Shown here one piece after another: positions 1-11,176 of a DNA stretch of 64,000 nucleotides. The stretch's first letter is position 1; every line of letters starts with the position of its first letter. The stretch covers positions 62,001 to 126,000 of the forward strand of contig NW_020126826.1 of NCBI RefSeq assembly GCF_002994745.2, written 5' to 3'. The position numbers and the translations under genes were made by a program. The notes under the pieces are model-generated. The model was not told where the DNA came from. It saw only the letters and a program-made list of their open reading frames with translations, and made no database searches. Source of the stretch: Rosa chinensis (lineage: Eukaryota > Streptophyta > Magnoliopsida > Rosales > Rosaceae).

Positions 1-651
1 GGGTTTTAAGGGTGATGAATGAAAAGGCTTAGTGTAGGCTCAAAGGGGCTTATCTAGGGGGGTCCCACGACGGGCACAAATAGGGACACAAGTTTATTTG
101 GCAATGGTGGTAATTCCTAGGGTGCCTCTATCCCTTCCAGAATCAGGGCCATGTATTGATATAACGTCTCAACAAGCACAAGAGTGAATTCTAGCATTCT
201 CTAGTCCATCAAACTTAATCTATGGCAAGTAGTCAATCAAGATGAAAGAATAATGAGATCATCAAAACATCGCCAAGAAATTAAGAATATATTTTTCATT
301 TAACACTCCAAGAAAAAGGGACATGGCTCAATTATCTCACATGGCTTTTATGAATCAAAACTCATCTTAACATGCTCATATTCTGTACCAAAGTTCACGA
401 ATTCCATATCCACTACAAGGCACACATTTTTCATATATCTCAATTAACCAAAGAATACCATTTTAGAAATCATCTCAATTTTGTGATCCTCTTTTAATCA
501 TGATTTCAGAGATATAGAATCATCCTAGACAGTTGAAAGGGCATCCTAAGACTCAAACAAAAACAAAAGCAACGAAAAATTTTTAAATTTTTGACATTTT
601 TCAATTTTTTTTTGTATTTTTCAATATATGACTCAAGATAAAAGTGTAAAT

Positions 652-667
652 CCCTTCCCCCACACTT
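652..667 (-). promoter_or_regulatory. Internal PPT-like tract, copy 1
   Basis: On the minus strand this reads AAGTGTGGGGGAAGGG. Its first 13 bases equal those of the true polypurine tract next to the 3' LTR. The same tract sits about 780 bp from a second one in every sibling element. Confidence 0.7.
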
Positions 668-837
668 AAATATTGCATTGTCCTCAATGTAATCAAGAAA
701 AAGCATGCAATGAAATACTTAAGCATTTAGGGATGGAATTTACGAAAATAACTATAAAACAAAGAAAAATTTGAGAAGTAAAAGGGAAAGAGAAAGCAAA
801 TCTGCGTTGACGAGTCCTCCACAGCTACTTCAGAATT

Positions 838-860
838 GGGTTGCCTCCCAAGCAGCGCTT
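838..860 (-). other. Conserved post-pol motif, copy 1
   Basis: The minus strand contains GCTGCTTGGGAGGCAACCC shortly after the pol stop codon. The motif is also kept in the gag-only element and in both coding-less elements, so it is probably a cis-acting element of unknown role. Confidence 0.7.
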
Positions 861-898
861 AATGTTTATAGTCTTTCAGCCTAGACTTGTACCTCCAT

Positions 899-3800
899 TT
901 AATCCTCAGGGTTTGGAACGTTTTGGAGGGGTACATCCTCCACTTCATGTTCCACAAAGGCCTCATAGTAAGGCTTCAAGCGATGGCCATTCACTTTGAA
1001 CTCGTTGCCTGTTTGTTCACTCTTTATCTGCACAGCTCCATGAGGAAACACATGAGTGATAACAAAAGGCCCAATCCAACGAGAACGAAGCTTACCTGGG
1101 AAGAGTTTGAGACGAGAATGGAAGAGAAGAACTTTTTGACCCACAACAAAAGTCTTCCTTCGAATCATTTTATCATGGAATGCCTTAGTCTTATCCTTGT
1201 AAATCTTAGCACTTTCGAAGGCATCATTCCTAATCTCCTCTAACTCTTGCAATTGCAACTTCCTATGAAGCCCAGCTGCATCAATATCCATGTTGAACTG
1301 CTTCACAGCCCACCAAGCTCTATGCTCTAACTCCACAGGTAAATGGCAAGGTTTGCCATAGACTATTCGATATGGGGACATACCTATGGGAGTTTTGTAT
1401 GCAGTTCTGTAGGCCCACAAAGCATCCTCTAGACGCAAGGACCAATCTTTCCTGTTAGGGTTCACAGTCTTCTCCAATATCCCCTTGATCTGACGATTAG
1501 AGACCTCAGCCTGCCCACTAGTTTGGGGGTGATAAGGTGTAGAAACCTTATGTGTCACATCATATCTCTTCAAAAGAGCCTCAATCGTCCGATTGCAAAA
1601 ATGGGATCCACCATCACTAATGAGAACTCTAGGCATTCCGAACCTGCTAAAGATGTTAGACTTGATAAAATCTGCAACAACCTTAGAGTCATTAGTTCTA
1701 GTGGCCTTTGCTTCCACCCATTTGGAAACATAGTCCACTGCAAGTAAGATATAGAGAAACCCAAAAGATGAAGGGAAAGGTCCCATGAAATCTATACCCC
1801 AGACATCAAAGATTTCAACAGTTATGATATTAGTTAAGGGCATTTGATCTCTAGGACCTAGATTTCCTGTTCTTTGGCACTTATCACAAGTTAAACAATA
1901 GGCATGTGCATCCCTAAATAATGTTGGCCAATAGAACCCAGACTCTAGTACCTTAAATGCAGTCTTCTTAGACCCAAAGTGACCCCCACATGCTTTAGAG
2001 TGGCAAAACGAAAGTATAGCATTATGTTCATGTTCAGGCACACATCTTCTAATCAATTGATCAGAACAATATTTCCACAGATAAGGTTCATCCCAAACAT
2101 ATTGCTTAACAGTTTTCTTAAGCCTATCTCTATGAGCACGTGACATGGTATCAGGAATCTTCCTAGACACAATATAGTTCACAATATCTGCATACCATGG
2201 TTCACTTACCTGAAGTCCAAAGAGTTGCTCATCTGGAAATGTCTCCACCAGAGGGAGATGATCTTCTGCATGCACTAAGCGACTCAAGTGGTCAGCTACC
2301 ACGTTCTCACTACCCTTCTTGTCCTTGATTTCCACGTCGAATTCTTGCAAGAGTAGGATCCATCTGATGAGCCTTGGTTTCGCCTCCTTCTTGGTCATCA
2401 AGTATTTCAAAGCTGCATGGTCAGTAAAGATAGTAACTTTGGTACCAAGTAAATAAGAGCGAAACTTCTCAAGGGCAAAGACAACTGCAAGGAGCTCTTT
2501 CTCTGTGGTTGAATAATTCATCTGTGCATCATTGAGAGTCCTTGAGGCGTAGTAGATGGCATAGGGTAGCTTGTCCTTCCTTTGCCCCAAAACAGCTCCA
2601 ACTGCATAGTCAGAGGCATCACACATCAACTCAAAGGGCAAGGACCAGTCTGGAGGTAACATGATGGGGGCAGATGTCAACAACTCCTTAAGCTTGTCAA
2701 AAGCTTCTTGACACTCCTTGTCAAAGTGAAATGGCACATCCTTCTGGAGTAGTTGACATAAGGGTCTCGAAATTTTGGAGAAGTCCTTGATGAACCTCCT
2801 GTAAAAACCTGCATGGCCAAGGAAAGAACGAATCTCTCTCACAGAAGTGGGAGAGGGTAAGTGACGCACAATATCAACCTTGGCTTTATCAACCTCTATA
2901 CCCCTAGCAGAGACAATATGTCCTAGAACTATCCCTTGTTGAACCATAAAATGGCATTTTTCCCAATTAAGTACAAGGTTAGTTTCCATGCAACGTTTCA
3001 AAATTATCTCCAGATTATTAAGACAATCATCAAAATTCTTTCCAAAAACTGAAAAGTCATCCATGAATACCTCTATGATTTTCTCAATATAATCTGAAAA
3101 GATACTTACCATACACCTCTGAAAAGTACCTGGAGCGTTGCAAAGTCCGAAGGGCATACGTCTATAGGCAAACGTTCCAAAGGGGCAAGTGAAGGTTGTC
3201 TTCTCTTGATCTTCATTTGCAATTGCAATCTGGTTGTATCCAGAGTATCCATCCAGGAAGCAGTAGTAGTCATGTCCAGCTAGGCGCTCAAGCATCTGAT
3301 CAATGAATGGCAAAGGAAAGTGATCTTTCCTTGTGGTTGCGTTGAGCCTCCTATAGTCAATACAAACTCTGTGGCCTGTGACTGTCCTTTGAGGCACCAG
3401 TTCATTATCAGCATTCTTGACCACAGTGATCCCAGACTTCTTGGGCACGACCTGAACTGGGGAGACCCACTTGGAGTCAGAAATGGGGTAGATTACCCCA
3501 CAATCAAGGAGTTTGATAACCTCCTTCTTCACTACTTCCATCATTGGAGGGTTGAGACGACGTTGAGCCTCTCTAGTGGGTTTAGACCCCTCCTCCAGAA
3601 GTATCCTATGGACGCAAGTTGTAGGGCTGATTCCCTTGATGTCCGCCAATGTCCATCCTATGGCGGTCTTGTGTTGCTTCAACATTTCCACCAACTTCTC
3701 TTCTTGTGGAGTTGTCAGTGCAGAGGACACAATCACTGGTAAGGTCTCCTTGTCCCCTAAGTAGACATACTTCAAATGGTCTGGAAGAGGTTTTAGCTCT

Positions 3801-6548
3801 AGTTCTGGGGCCTGGACCACTGAAGGTAAAATCTTGTTAGTGGATAACTGAATGGACAAGGGAGAAACAGACTTACCTAGATAGGGAGATGCCTCAAGGA
3901 AGGAGACGTTTTCAATGATTTTCTCCTCACAAGTGTCTTTCAACTTGTCCTCTGGAATGGTGATTCCTTCCTTTGTATAGCCTACCCCACTCTCAAGGGT
4001 AGTGACTAAGGTATCCTCATGCATAATGTCAAACATTTTCTGCGCAAGTTCATCCAAAATATCAGTAGAAAAACAATCATGAACCTCTAGGGGATACCTC
4101 ATGGCTTCAAAAATGTTAAAGCCAATAATGTCACCATCGAACTCCATTGTAAGAGAACCTTCATACACATCAATCTTCGTCCTAGCTGTCCTTAAGAAAG
4201 GACGTCCCAAAAGCAATGGAGTTGAACTTATAGGGGAGTCCTCCATTTCCAACACATAGAAATCAGCTGGGAAGATAAGATGGTTAACCTGTACAAGCAC
4301 ATCCTCCAACAAACCTCTAGGGTATGCATTGGATCTGTCAGCTAATTGAATGATAACATTGTCAGATTTAAGTTCCCCTAGACCTAGGGTTTCATAAACA
4401 GAGTAGGGCATAACATTAACAGATGCACCTAGGTCTAACATGGCATTCTTAAATCTAGAGTTACCAATAGTACAAGGAATAGTAAAGCTTCCAGGATCCT
4501 TACACTTTGGAGGAATCTTCCTCTGAATCAAGGCAGAGACGTTCTCACTTACCTTTACCACATCCTTTTCACGGTTTACCCTCCTAGTAGTGCAAAGCTC
4601 TTTGAGGAACTTGGCATACTTAGGGACTTGCTTGATGGCCTCTAGGAGGGGTAAGTTCACTTGCACCTTCTTGAAAGTTTCCAAGATAGCTTGGTCACTC
4701 TCATCCTTCTTAGATTGGGCAAACCTGCGTGGGAAGGGCATGCAAGAAGAAGAAGGGTTAGCAATAACCGAATTTGATAAGTTAGAGTTACTACCTTGAA
4801 TTTCCGGTTTTGCCTTTGATGGTGAGGACGCCTTGGTCTCTTCCTTGGACGTTGCAGGGTCTTTCTCAATACCCAACTTGGTGGGTTCTTGGTCTTCCTC
4901 AATCTCTATGCTCACTTGAGCCTTCTTGGGTTGCTTCGGTTGATCCACAAATGGTCTTCCACTCCTTGTAGTCACAACTGATGCATTCTCCACATTAGGG
5001 TTAGGTATTGTATTACTAGGGAGCTTGCCAGTTTCGTGGATCTTGCTCATGAAATCCACAACTTGACCCATTTGCTTTTGAGCTCTGCAATGTCCTTGGT
5101 GTGGGTCTGTTGTCCTTGAATCAAAGCCTGTGTAGAGTTTGTCAAGGCTTGGGTAGAACTAGTCAAGGCCTCCAACGTTTTATCATAGTGAGACATTGAA
5201 GATCCTGAATTCTGTTGAGGAGGAGGCATGTAAGGCCTTTGAAAAGATGACCCTTGGAATGAAGGCCCTTGTGGACGTTGGAAGTTCCCACCAAGAGGAT
5301 TCTGAACGTTCTCATTGTTGGTCCACTTGAAGTTGGGATGGTCCCTCCATCCTGGGTTGTAAGTATTTGAATAAGGGTCATGCCTAGGACGTTGAGGTCC
5401 TCCTTGATATCCTCCTTGGTATCCTCCAATAGCATTAGCAGATTCCCATCCTCCATTTTCATTGAGTTGGGGGCACTGATCTGTAACATGCCCTTGCATA
5501 GAGCACACTCCACAAGCCATTGTTGCACTTGGTCCCTTGGAACTTACCACTTGGTTCATGAGGAGGGTAAGCTTATTCAGTTGGTCTTCAATGGCAGTAT
5601 TCTTGCTCATCTCATGCACCCTACGAGTAGAGTGTCCTACCCCTCATATTGTTGAGAGTTTAGGGCACGATTAGCTATAAGTTCATTCCCAACCGCAGGT
5701 GACTTATCCACAAAAGCTCCACCAGCTGCAGCATCCAACATTTGCCTTTCCAAGGGTAAGAGTCCTTCGTAAAAGCATGTAAGTAGGGTCTCATCCTTCA
5801 TCTGGTGTTGAGGACATTGTGCAAGTAGGGAGTTGAACCTCTCATAGTACGCAGCATAGGACTCATCATGGGCCTGCTCTATTCCACTAAGCTTCTTCCT
5901 GAGTGTGATGACCTTAGAAGCTGGGAAGTATTTCTCCAAGAAGGCCTTTCTCATTGTCTCCCATGAAGTGATACGTCCTGCAGGAAGTTCATATAGCCAA
6001 TCCTTGGCTCTATCAGCTAGAGAGAATGGAAATGCTCTCATCTTCAGAAGATTTTCATCTGCCCCTTGTGGTTGCATGTTTGCACAAACAGATTGAAATT
6101 CTCGAATGTGCTTGTTGGCATCCTCCATATTAAGTCCATGGAAGATAGGGAGCTTGTGCAACAATCCACTCTTAAGCTCGAACTCTGCCTGTCTTCCAGC
6201 TGCAGGGGCAGGGTATACTATGCCTGTAGGGGGCCCTCCTTCAACAGTTGCGGTGGAGAGTTCCCTAATAGATGCCATTCTCTCTTCTTCGACTTCTTCA
6301 GGTGGTGGTGAAGGTGGTGTAGAGTTGGACGAAACCACGGGTGAAGGTGAACGTGAAGGAGGAGATGGACTTGGTGTAGGTGATGTAGACTCCTCAGAAC
6401 AGTAGGTCCTCTTCCCTTGCTCATTAAATGTGTACTCTTTGTATGTTGAAGGGGAAGGGCTTGTGAACTCAAGGAATGAAGGACCCTTCAAACGAGCGAG
6501 CCTTGCTTCAATTTCCTTTATTGTAGATGGTCTAAAAGGCTCGGACAT
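899..6548 (-). pseudogene. gag-pol: gag-pol polyprotein, copy 1, two frameshifts
   Basis: This encodes the Ty3/Gypsy capsid and replication polyprotein: gag, aspartic protease, reverse transcriptase, RNase H and integrase. It acts in cytoplasmic virus-like particles and then in the nucleus. Reading on the minus strand from the ATG at 6548, gag breaks near 5640, where a C run is one base shorter than in copy 2. It breaks again near 5078, where a T run is one base shorter. The rest, PR to INT, is open to the stop at 899. Visible motifs are the CX2CX4HX4C zinc knuckle, DLGAS, FMDDF, DASD and the DD35E triad, all the same as in copy 2. Both breaks are homopolymer length changes, so they could be sequencing errors or real mutations. 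Raw reads would decide. Confidence 0.93.
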
Positions 6549-6911
6549 TCATAGGATTCCTGAACATCATCAAAATTCACAGAAGTTAGCAAAGTATAAA
6601 GTAAACTAATTACAAATTAGTGATTTATACATCAACCTTACTATTCACGAGTCACTATTCACAAGTTACTATTCACGACTTTACTATTAATGATTTATAC
6701 AAGTATAAAGAGAAGTATAAATTACAAACTATCCATAATCTTTTCACAAATAAACCACGTAAGAAGTTTATACAAGTATAAAATGTACAAAACAACACAA
6801 TTTACAAGTGGAGGTCATGTTCAAGTATCTTATTATCTTTACAAAATAAAGTTAATATCTCAATTGATTACAAGTTGTAAGTCGAGCCCAATAGAAACCA
6901 CTACTATTGGT
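6549..6911 (-). other. Leader (5' UTR) of copy 1, gag-proximal part
   Basis: This is AT-rich noncoding sequence upstream of the gag ATG on the minus strand. It includes three close repeats of the type ACTATTCACGA near 6650-6680. It continues at 34796 after the level 2 insertion. Confidence 0.8.
6907..6911. repeat. Target-site duplication TTGGT, left copy of level 2
   Basis: TTGGT abuts the LTR start at 6912 and recurs at 34791-34795 just after the other LTR end. The empty site with a single TTGGT is seen in copy 2 near 46539-46543. Confidence 0.95.
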
Positions 6912-9206
6912 TGATGTCGCTTTTATCGAGCGACCAATTTAACCCTGAAATGTCATTAGTAGTATAAAGTAAATAGGGATCGTTCTATTCCGGGGATTGA
7001 GGGTACACCTGTCATTATCAAACAATTAAACAATTAAAATTAAAACAAAGTATAATATTTACAAAATAAAACAAAATATATACATATTTACGAAAAGGGG
7101 GGAGTTTTTGGTTTTTGGTTTTAATTTCCGAAAATAAAATCTAAGTTACCTAAATAATTAAAATGCAAAAACATAAAAATACAAATGGAATGCAAGAACA
7201 AAGATCAAAGTCGAAACTCATGATTAAAATTAATTCAAGTTCATCATTGTTCATCATAGTCATGCAAGAGGAGTTGATCATGTGAAACGTTCAAAAGCAA
7301 ACAATTTCCCATATTTTACTTTCAATGCTAATTAACCTAAGTGAAAGCACCTAGATTAATTCTATCAAACATGCAATCAAACCCTAGAAAGCTAGTCAAT
7401 CATGTCATGTTTAACGCAATAACACCTAGAAAGGCTATCAACTCAAATGTGCAACTTAGTATGAAAAGTCCACCTAATTGCAATCTTCTTTGATTAAATT
7501 CGGTTTTTGTACAAAACCTTTACTACTTATCGATTCAAGAACACAAAACCAAAAAGTTGATTCATGTTCTCAAATTCGTAGCAACATTCACATAAAAACC
7601 CTAAATGTTTCGAACCATTCAAGATTATCATACAAAAGATTTCTATCATGCAAATTTAATCAAACACTCACACAAAAGCAACCATAAATCGCAATATATG
7701 AATCTGAAAATTAACAATTCATCATAAATTTCAGAAAACAATACTTGTTCATACATATGTGTCAACTAAGGCAAACCAACGAAAATTACAAAGCAAAGGT
7801 ACAAGGAGAATCGGATTACACCGTGATGAAGATGAGATGAATGAAGTGATGATGTGGTCTCTTGAATTTCGAAAGCAATCTTCAAGGTGGAGGGTGGATG
7901 GTGTGCACGGCTTGTCTTCTTCTTCCTTGGCCTTGCTTGAACTTCGTGGTTGCCCTAGAGGATGGAGAAGAACACGGCTAAGCTAGAGAGAGTTTTCTGA
8001 TTTTTTTCTCAAAGTATAAACGTAAAGAATGGAACTCGGAACCCTTGACGTTGAGAGAAGAGATGAATATATAGGGGACGGCTTCCTTTGTTCTCCAGCC
8101 TTGTAACCTAGTAATCTCACGGCACAATGATATAACTCCACATAATTTCCTCCAATGCTTGCTTGCCACATAAGCCTTATGAGGTGGTGCAACCAATCAC
8201 AAAATTCCATTTAATTCCCTAAATAATTCTTGCCGAAATTCCCTTGATAATATTCTGATTTTTCTCTTTTATTTCGGCCAAAACTCTTTAGGGATATAGG
8301 AATGTATCTAGACTTCTTTTGAGCTTTTCTTGGTCTCCACACTATTTTCTTTCCTAAAACTCTCTAGATAAAATCTTTGCCGATTCTCTAGGGTTTCTTC
8401 TTTATTTTGCACGGCAATTCCTTGATTTCCTCTTGGCTTGGACGGCTAGTCTTCTAGGGTTTCTTCAAGTAGATTTTCTTTCCATAAAAATAGCCCTAGA
8501 AAATCTCCACCGAAATCTTCTTATTATTTTCTGATTTCTTGGAGCCACCTCCTTGTTTCTCTCTTGCAAATTCACGGCAACAACAACCTTAAGGGTTAGG
8601 GTTTGCGTCACAAACCCTAATGTCATGGGCTTTGATGGGCCTTTATCCAATTTGCCGAAAATCCAAAGAGTTCTTGGGCCTCGTTGCTTCATCTTCAAGC
8701 CTTCTCATTTTCCAACGCAAAACACAATATTTTTCCATTTCTTTTTCATGGTTGCGTTGGAACTTGCTAGGGAAGCCTTCCTCCATTTTGTAGGATTTCC
8801 TGGTTGGACTAGGAAAGCTTGTTTCTTCATTTCTGCTCAATGTGTGGGCCATTTTCTCTCATGTTCGTTCGTCTTGATGTTCGCAAGCTCCTCTTTCCAT
8901 TCGTGCGTTCATTTCCACTTTCTAGCTCGGAGGTCCTGAAAATAGAAACTATACTTAAAATAGAAACTTTCTAAAAAATGAAATAGAAACTTACTAAAAT
9001 GAAAATAGAAACTTTCCAGAAATGAGAAATGAAAATGAGAAATGAGAAATGAGAAATGAAAATGAAGACAAAAATGGAAACTTTCTACAATAAGGACTTT
9101 CCCAATCAAAGAATGGAAACTTTCCCAAACAGGGATTTTTCAAGGAAATGGCGCAGAAAAGTGTAGGGAAATGCAGTTAAAACGTCGCATTAAAATGCTC
9201 CTATCA
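6912..9206 (-). repeat. 3' LTR of level 2 element
   Basis: The LTR has TGAT...ATCA termini and is 2295 bp. Against its partner (32474-34790, 2317 bp) nearly all differences are single-base deletions in this copy. It carries a TATA box at 8065-8074, a U3 palindrome at 8796-8816 and short AAACTTTC-type repeats at about 8937-9130. A U5-end hairpin with arms GTCGCT and AGCGAC lies at 6916-6934. Confidence 0.95.
8065..8074 (-). promoter_or_regulatory. LTR TATA box, level 2 3' LTR
   Basis: The minus strand reads CTATATATTC about 1.1 kb inside the LTR. The same box occurs at the same place in all autonomous-type LTRs of the window. Confidence 0.65.
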
Positions 9207-9221
9207 AATTCCCCCACACTT
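9207..9221 (-). promoter_or_regulatory. Polypurine tract, level 2
   Basis: The minus-strand sequence AAGTGTGGGGGAATT directly abuts the 3' LTR. It is the expected primer for second-strand DNA synthesis. Confidence 0.92.
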
Positions 9222-11176
9222 AGCTTTTGCTAGTCCCTTAGCAAAATCAAACTAGACACACACTAAGACTCACGAAAATTTAAAGACTTGACAAACAATG
9301 ACTCTATTGCCCTTCAACTATTCGTCTCAGCAATCTCTTACTTTCATAACACCAAGATTAGCACTTAACCAAAATTCAATGTTAGGCATTCGAGAGTTAA
9401 TTAAAACACATAACTTACATATACACAAGTAGGACTTGGTTGAAACAATGGTGATGGTTTCTGTCAAGCATGTTTCAAACAAGTTTGATTCAAATCTCAC
9501 AAGTTATATCCCTCTTTCTTCTCTCAGATCATGGCAATGCTTAAAAGCTTATACACTCAAGTATATGTGAAAGATAACAAGTATATCACATCATGTAAGA
9601 AACGAAAGCACATGTATAATTTTCTTTAGAGATCTCATGAAGGATACCAACTACTTGCACAGATGGACCCAAGCCATAGGTTCAACTCTTGTAACTCATC
9701 TCCACATCAGGGCTGTCCCATCTAAGGATCAAGAAGGTCTTCTCAAAGGTTGTAATGGGGCTAGGGCTTAAGGTTTAAGGAAATGAAAGGTAAGGATTTA
9801 TCAAAGTGTCCTAAAAACCTAGCAGAGCATATGTAGATGTAGAGACCTCAAGAAATCCACCAAGGTATTGCAAAAACGTCACTTTCCCTAGAGGTAACAT
9901 AAAAGGGGCCTAATGTCTTCATGTTGGGCCCAATCTTCATTGTAAACTTCCCTTGAACTATAGTGAATGGACAAAGGCCAAATTTTTCTGTAGTGGGCCT
10001 TCAGTTTCAACGTAAACTCCAAAATCACCAAGTATGGGGGACTAATCCATAAACATTTTTCTTTCTTTTCTTTTTAGCCGTATACATTTTTTTTTCTTTT
10101 TTTTCTTTTTTTTCTTTTTCTCGGCTTTTTCATATATTTTTCTTTTATGGACAAGTCTACCCCCACACTTTAACTTTCACCTCTTCTCAATTTTCATCCT
10201 TAGCACCAAACCACGAAGTATGTCTCAAAAGATAGCTCCACTAAGTTCTTAGAACAAAGGGTAGGGTTTTAACTATACTAAGCTTCATGGTTAAGGGTTT
10301 TAAGGGTGATGAATGAAAAGGCTCAATGTAGGCTCAAGGGCTTATTAGGGGAGTCCCACGACGGGCACAATTAGGGACACAGGTTTTATTTGGCAATGGT
10401 GGAAATTCCTAGGGTGCCTCTATCCTTCCAGAATCAGGCCATGTATTGACAAACGTCTCAACAAGCACAAGAGTGAATTCTAGCATTCTCTAGTCCATCA
10501 ACTTAATCTATGGCAAGCAATCAATCAAATGAAGAATAATGAGATCATCAAAATATCGCCAAGAAAATAAGAATATATTTTTCATTTCACTCCAAGAAAA
10601 AAGGGACATGGCTCAATTATCTCACATGGGCTTATATGAATCAAAACTCATCCTAACATGCTCATATTCCTGTACCAAAGTTTTCGATCCATATCCACTA
10701 CAAGGCACACATTTTCATATATCTCAATTAACCAAAGAATACCATTGTTTAAAAATCATCTCAATCTTGTGATCCTCTTTTAGTCCATGATTTAGAGATA
10801 TAGAATCATCCTAGACAGTTGAAAGGGCATCCTCAGACTCAAAACAAAAACAAAAGCAAGGAAAATTTTTAAATTTTTGACATTTTTCAATTTTTTTGTA
10901 TTTTTCAATAATGACTCAAGATAAAAGTGTAAATCCTTCCCCCACACTTAAATATTGCATTGTCCTCATGTAATCAATAAAAGCATGCAATGGAACACTT
11001 AAGCATATAGGGATGAAATTTACGAAAATGACTACCAACATAAAGAAAATTGGAGAGTAAAAGGGAGAGATAAAACAAATCTGCGTTGATGACTCCTCCA
11101 CAGCTACTTCAGAATTGGGTTGCCTCCCAAGCAGCGCTTAATGTTTATGTCTTTCAGCCTAGACTTGTACCTCCAT
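9222..11176 (-). other. 3' noncoding region of level 2
   Basis: About 1.95 kb lies between PPT and pol stop with no sense ORF, where many Athila elements carry an env-like gene. It holds internal PPT-like tracts at 10159-10170 and 10935-10949 and the GGGAGGCAACCC motif at 11117-11139. It also has long C/T-rich stretches near 10080-10145. Confidence 0.85.

Larger units (their letters stand above)
1..898 (-). other. 3' noncoding region of copy 1 (partial)
   Basis: This is noncoding DNA between the pol stop and the window edge. It contains an internal polypurine tract (652-667) and the post-stop motif (838-860). No sense-strand ORF of useful length is present, so there is no env-like gene here. 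Confidence 0.85.
1..6911 (-). mobile_element. Athila-like Ty3/Gypsy element, tandem copy 1, 3' part (continues at 34791)
   Basis: This minus-strand stretch holds part of the 3' noncoding region, a whole gag-pol region and the start of the leader of one retrotransposon. It matches 39631-46540 (copy 2) almost base for base. The only differences I saw are three homopolymer lengths (near 60, 5078 and 5641) and one substitution near 6862. The element is interrupted at 6911 by the level 2 insertion and resumes at 34791. Its 3' LTR lies left of the window and its 5' LTR is the shared LTR at 36158-38536. Confidence 0.93.

Noticed and set aside
887..1243. 118-codon plus-strand ORF, repeated at 40517 and (minus) 52931
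   Set aside because: It is the antisense shadow of the integrase C-terminus and repeats only because pol repeats.
3320..3840. Overlapping plus-strand ORFs of 62-140 codons
   Set aside because: Antisense of protease/RT coding sequence; codon pattern follows the real gene on the other strand.
1..6911. Interpretation of copies 1 and 2 as a plain segmental duplication
   Set aside because: The shared LTR with PBS on one side and PPT on the other is better explained by LTR-LTR recombination. An assembly duplication remains possible and is listed as a test.
8590..8625. AAACCCTAA and related telomere-like words
   Set aside because: Isolated single copies in the LTRs, not arrays; no telomeric repeat.
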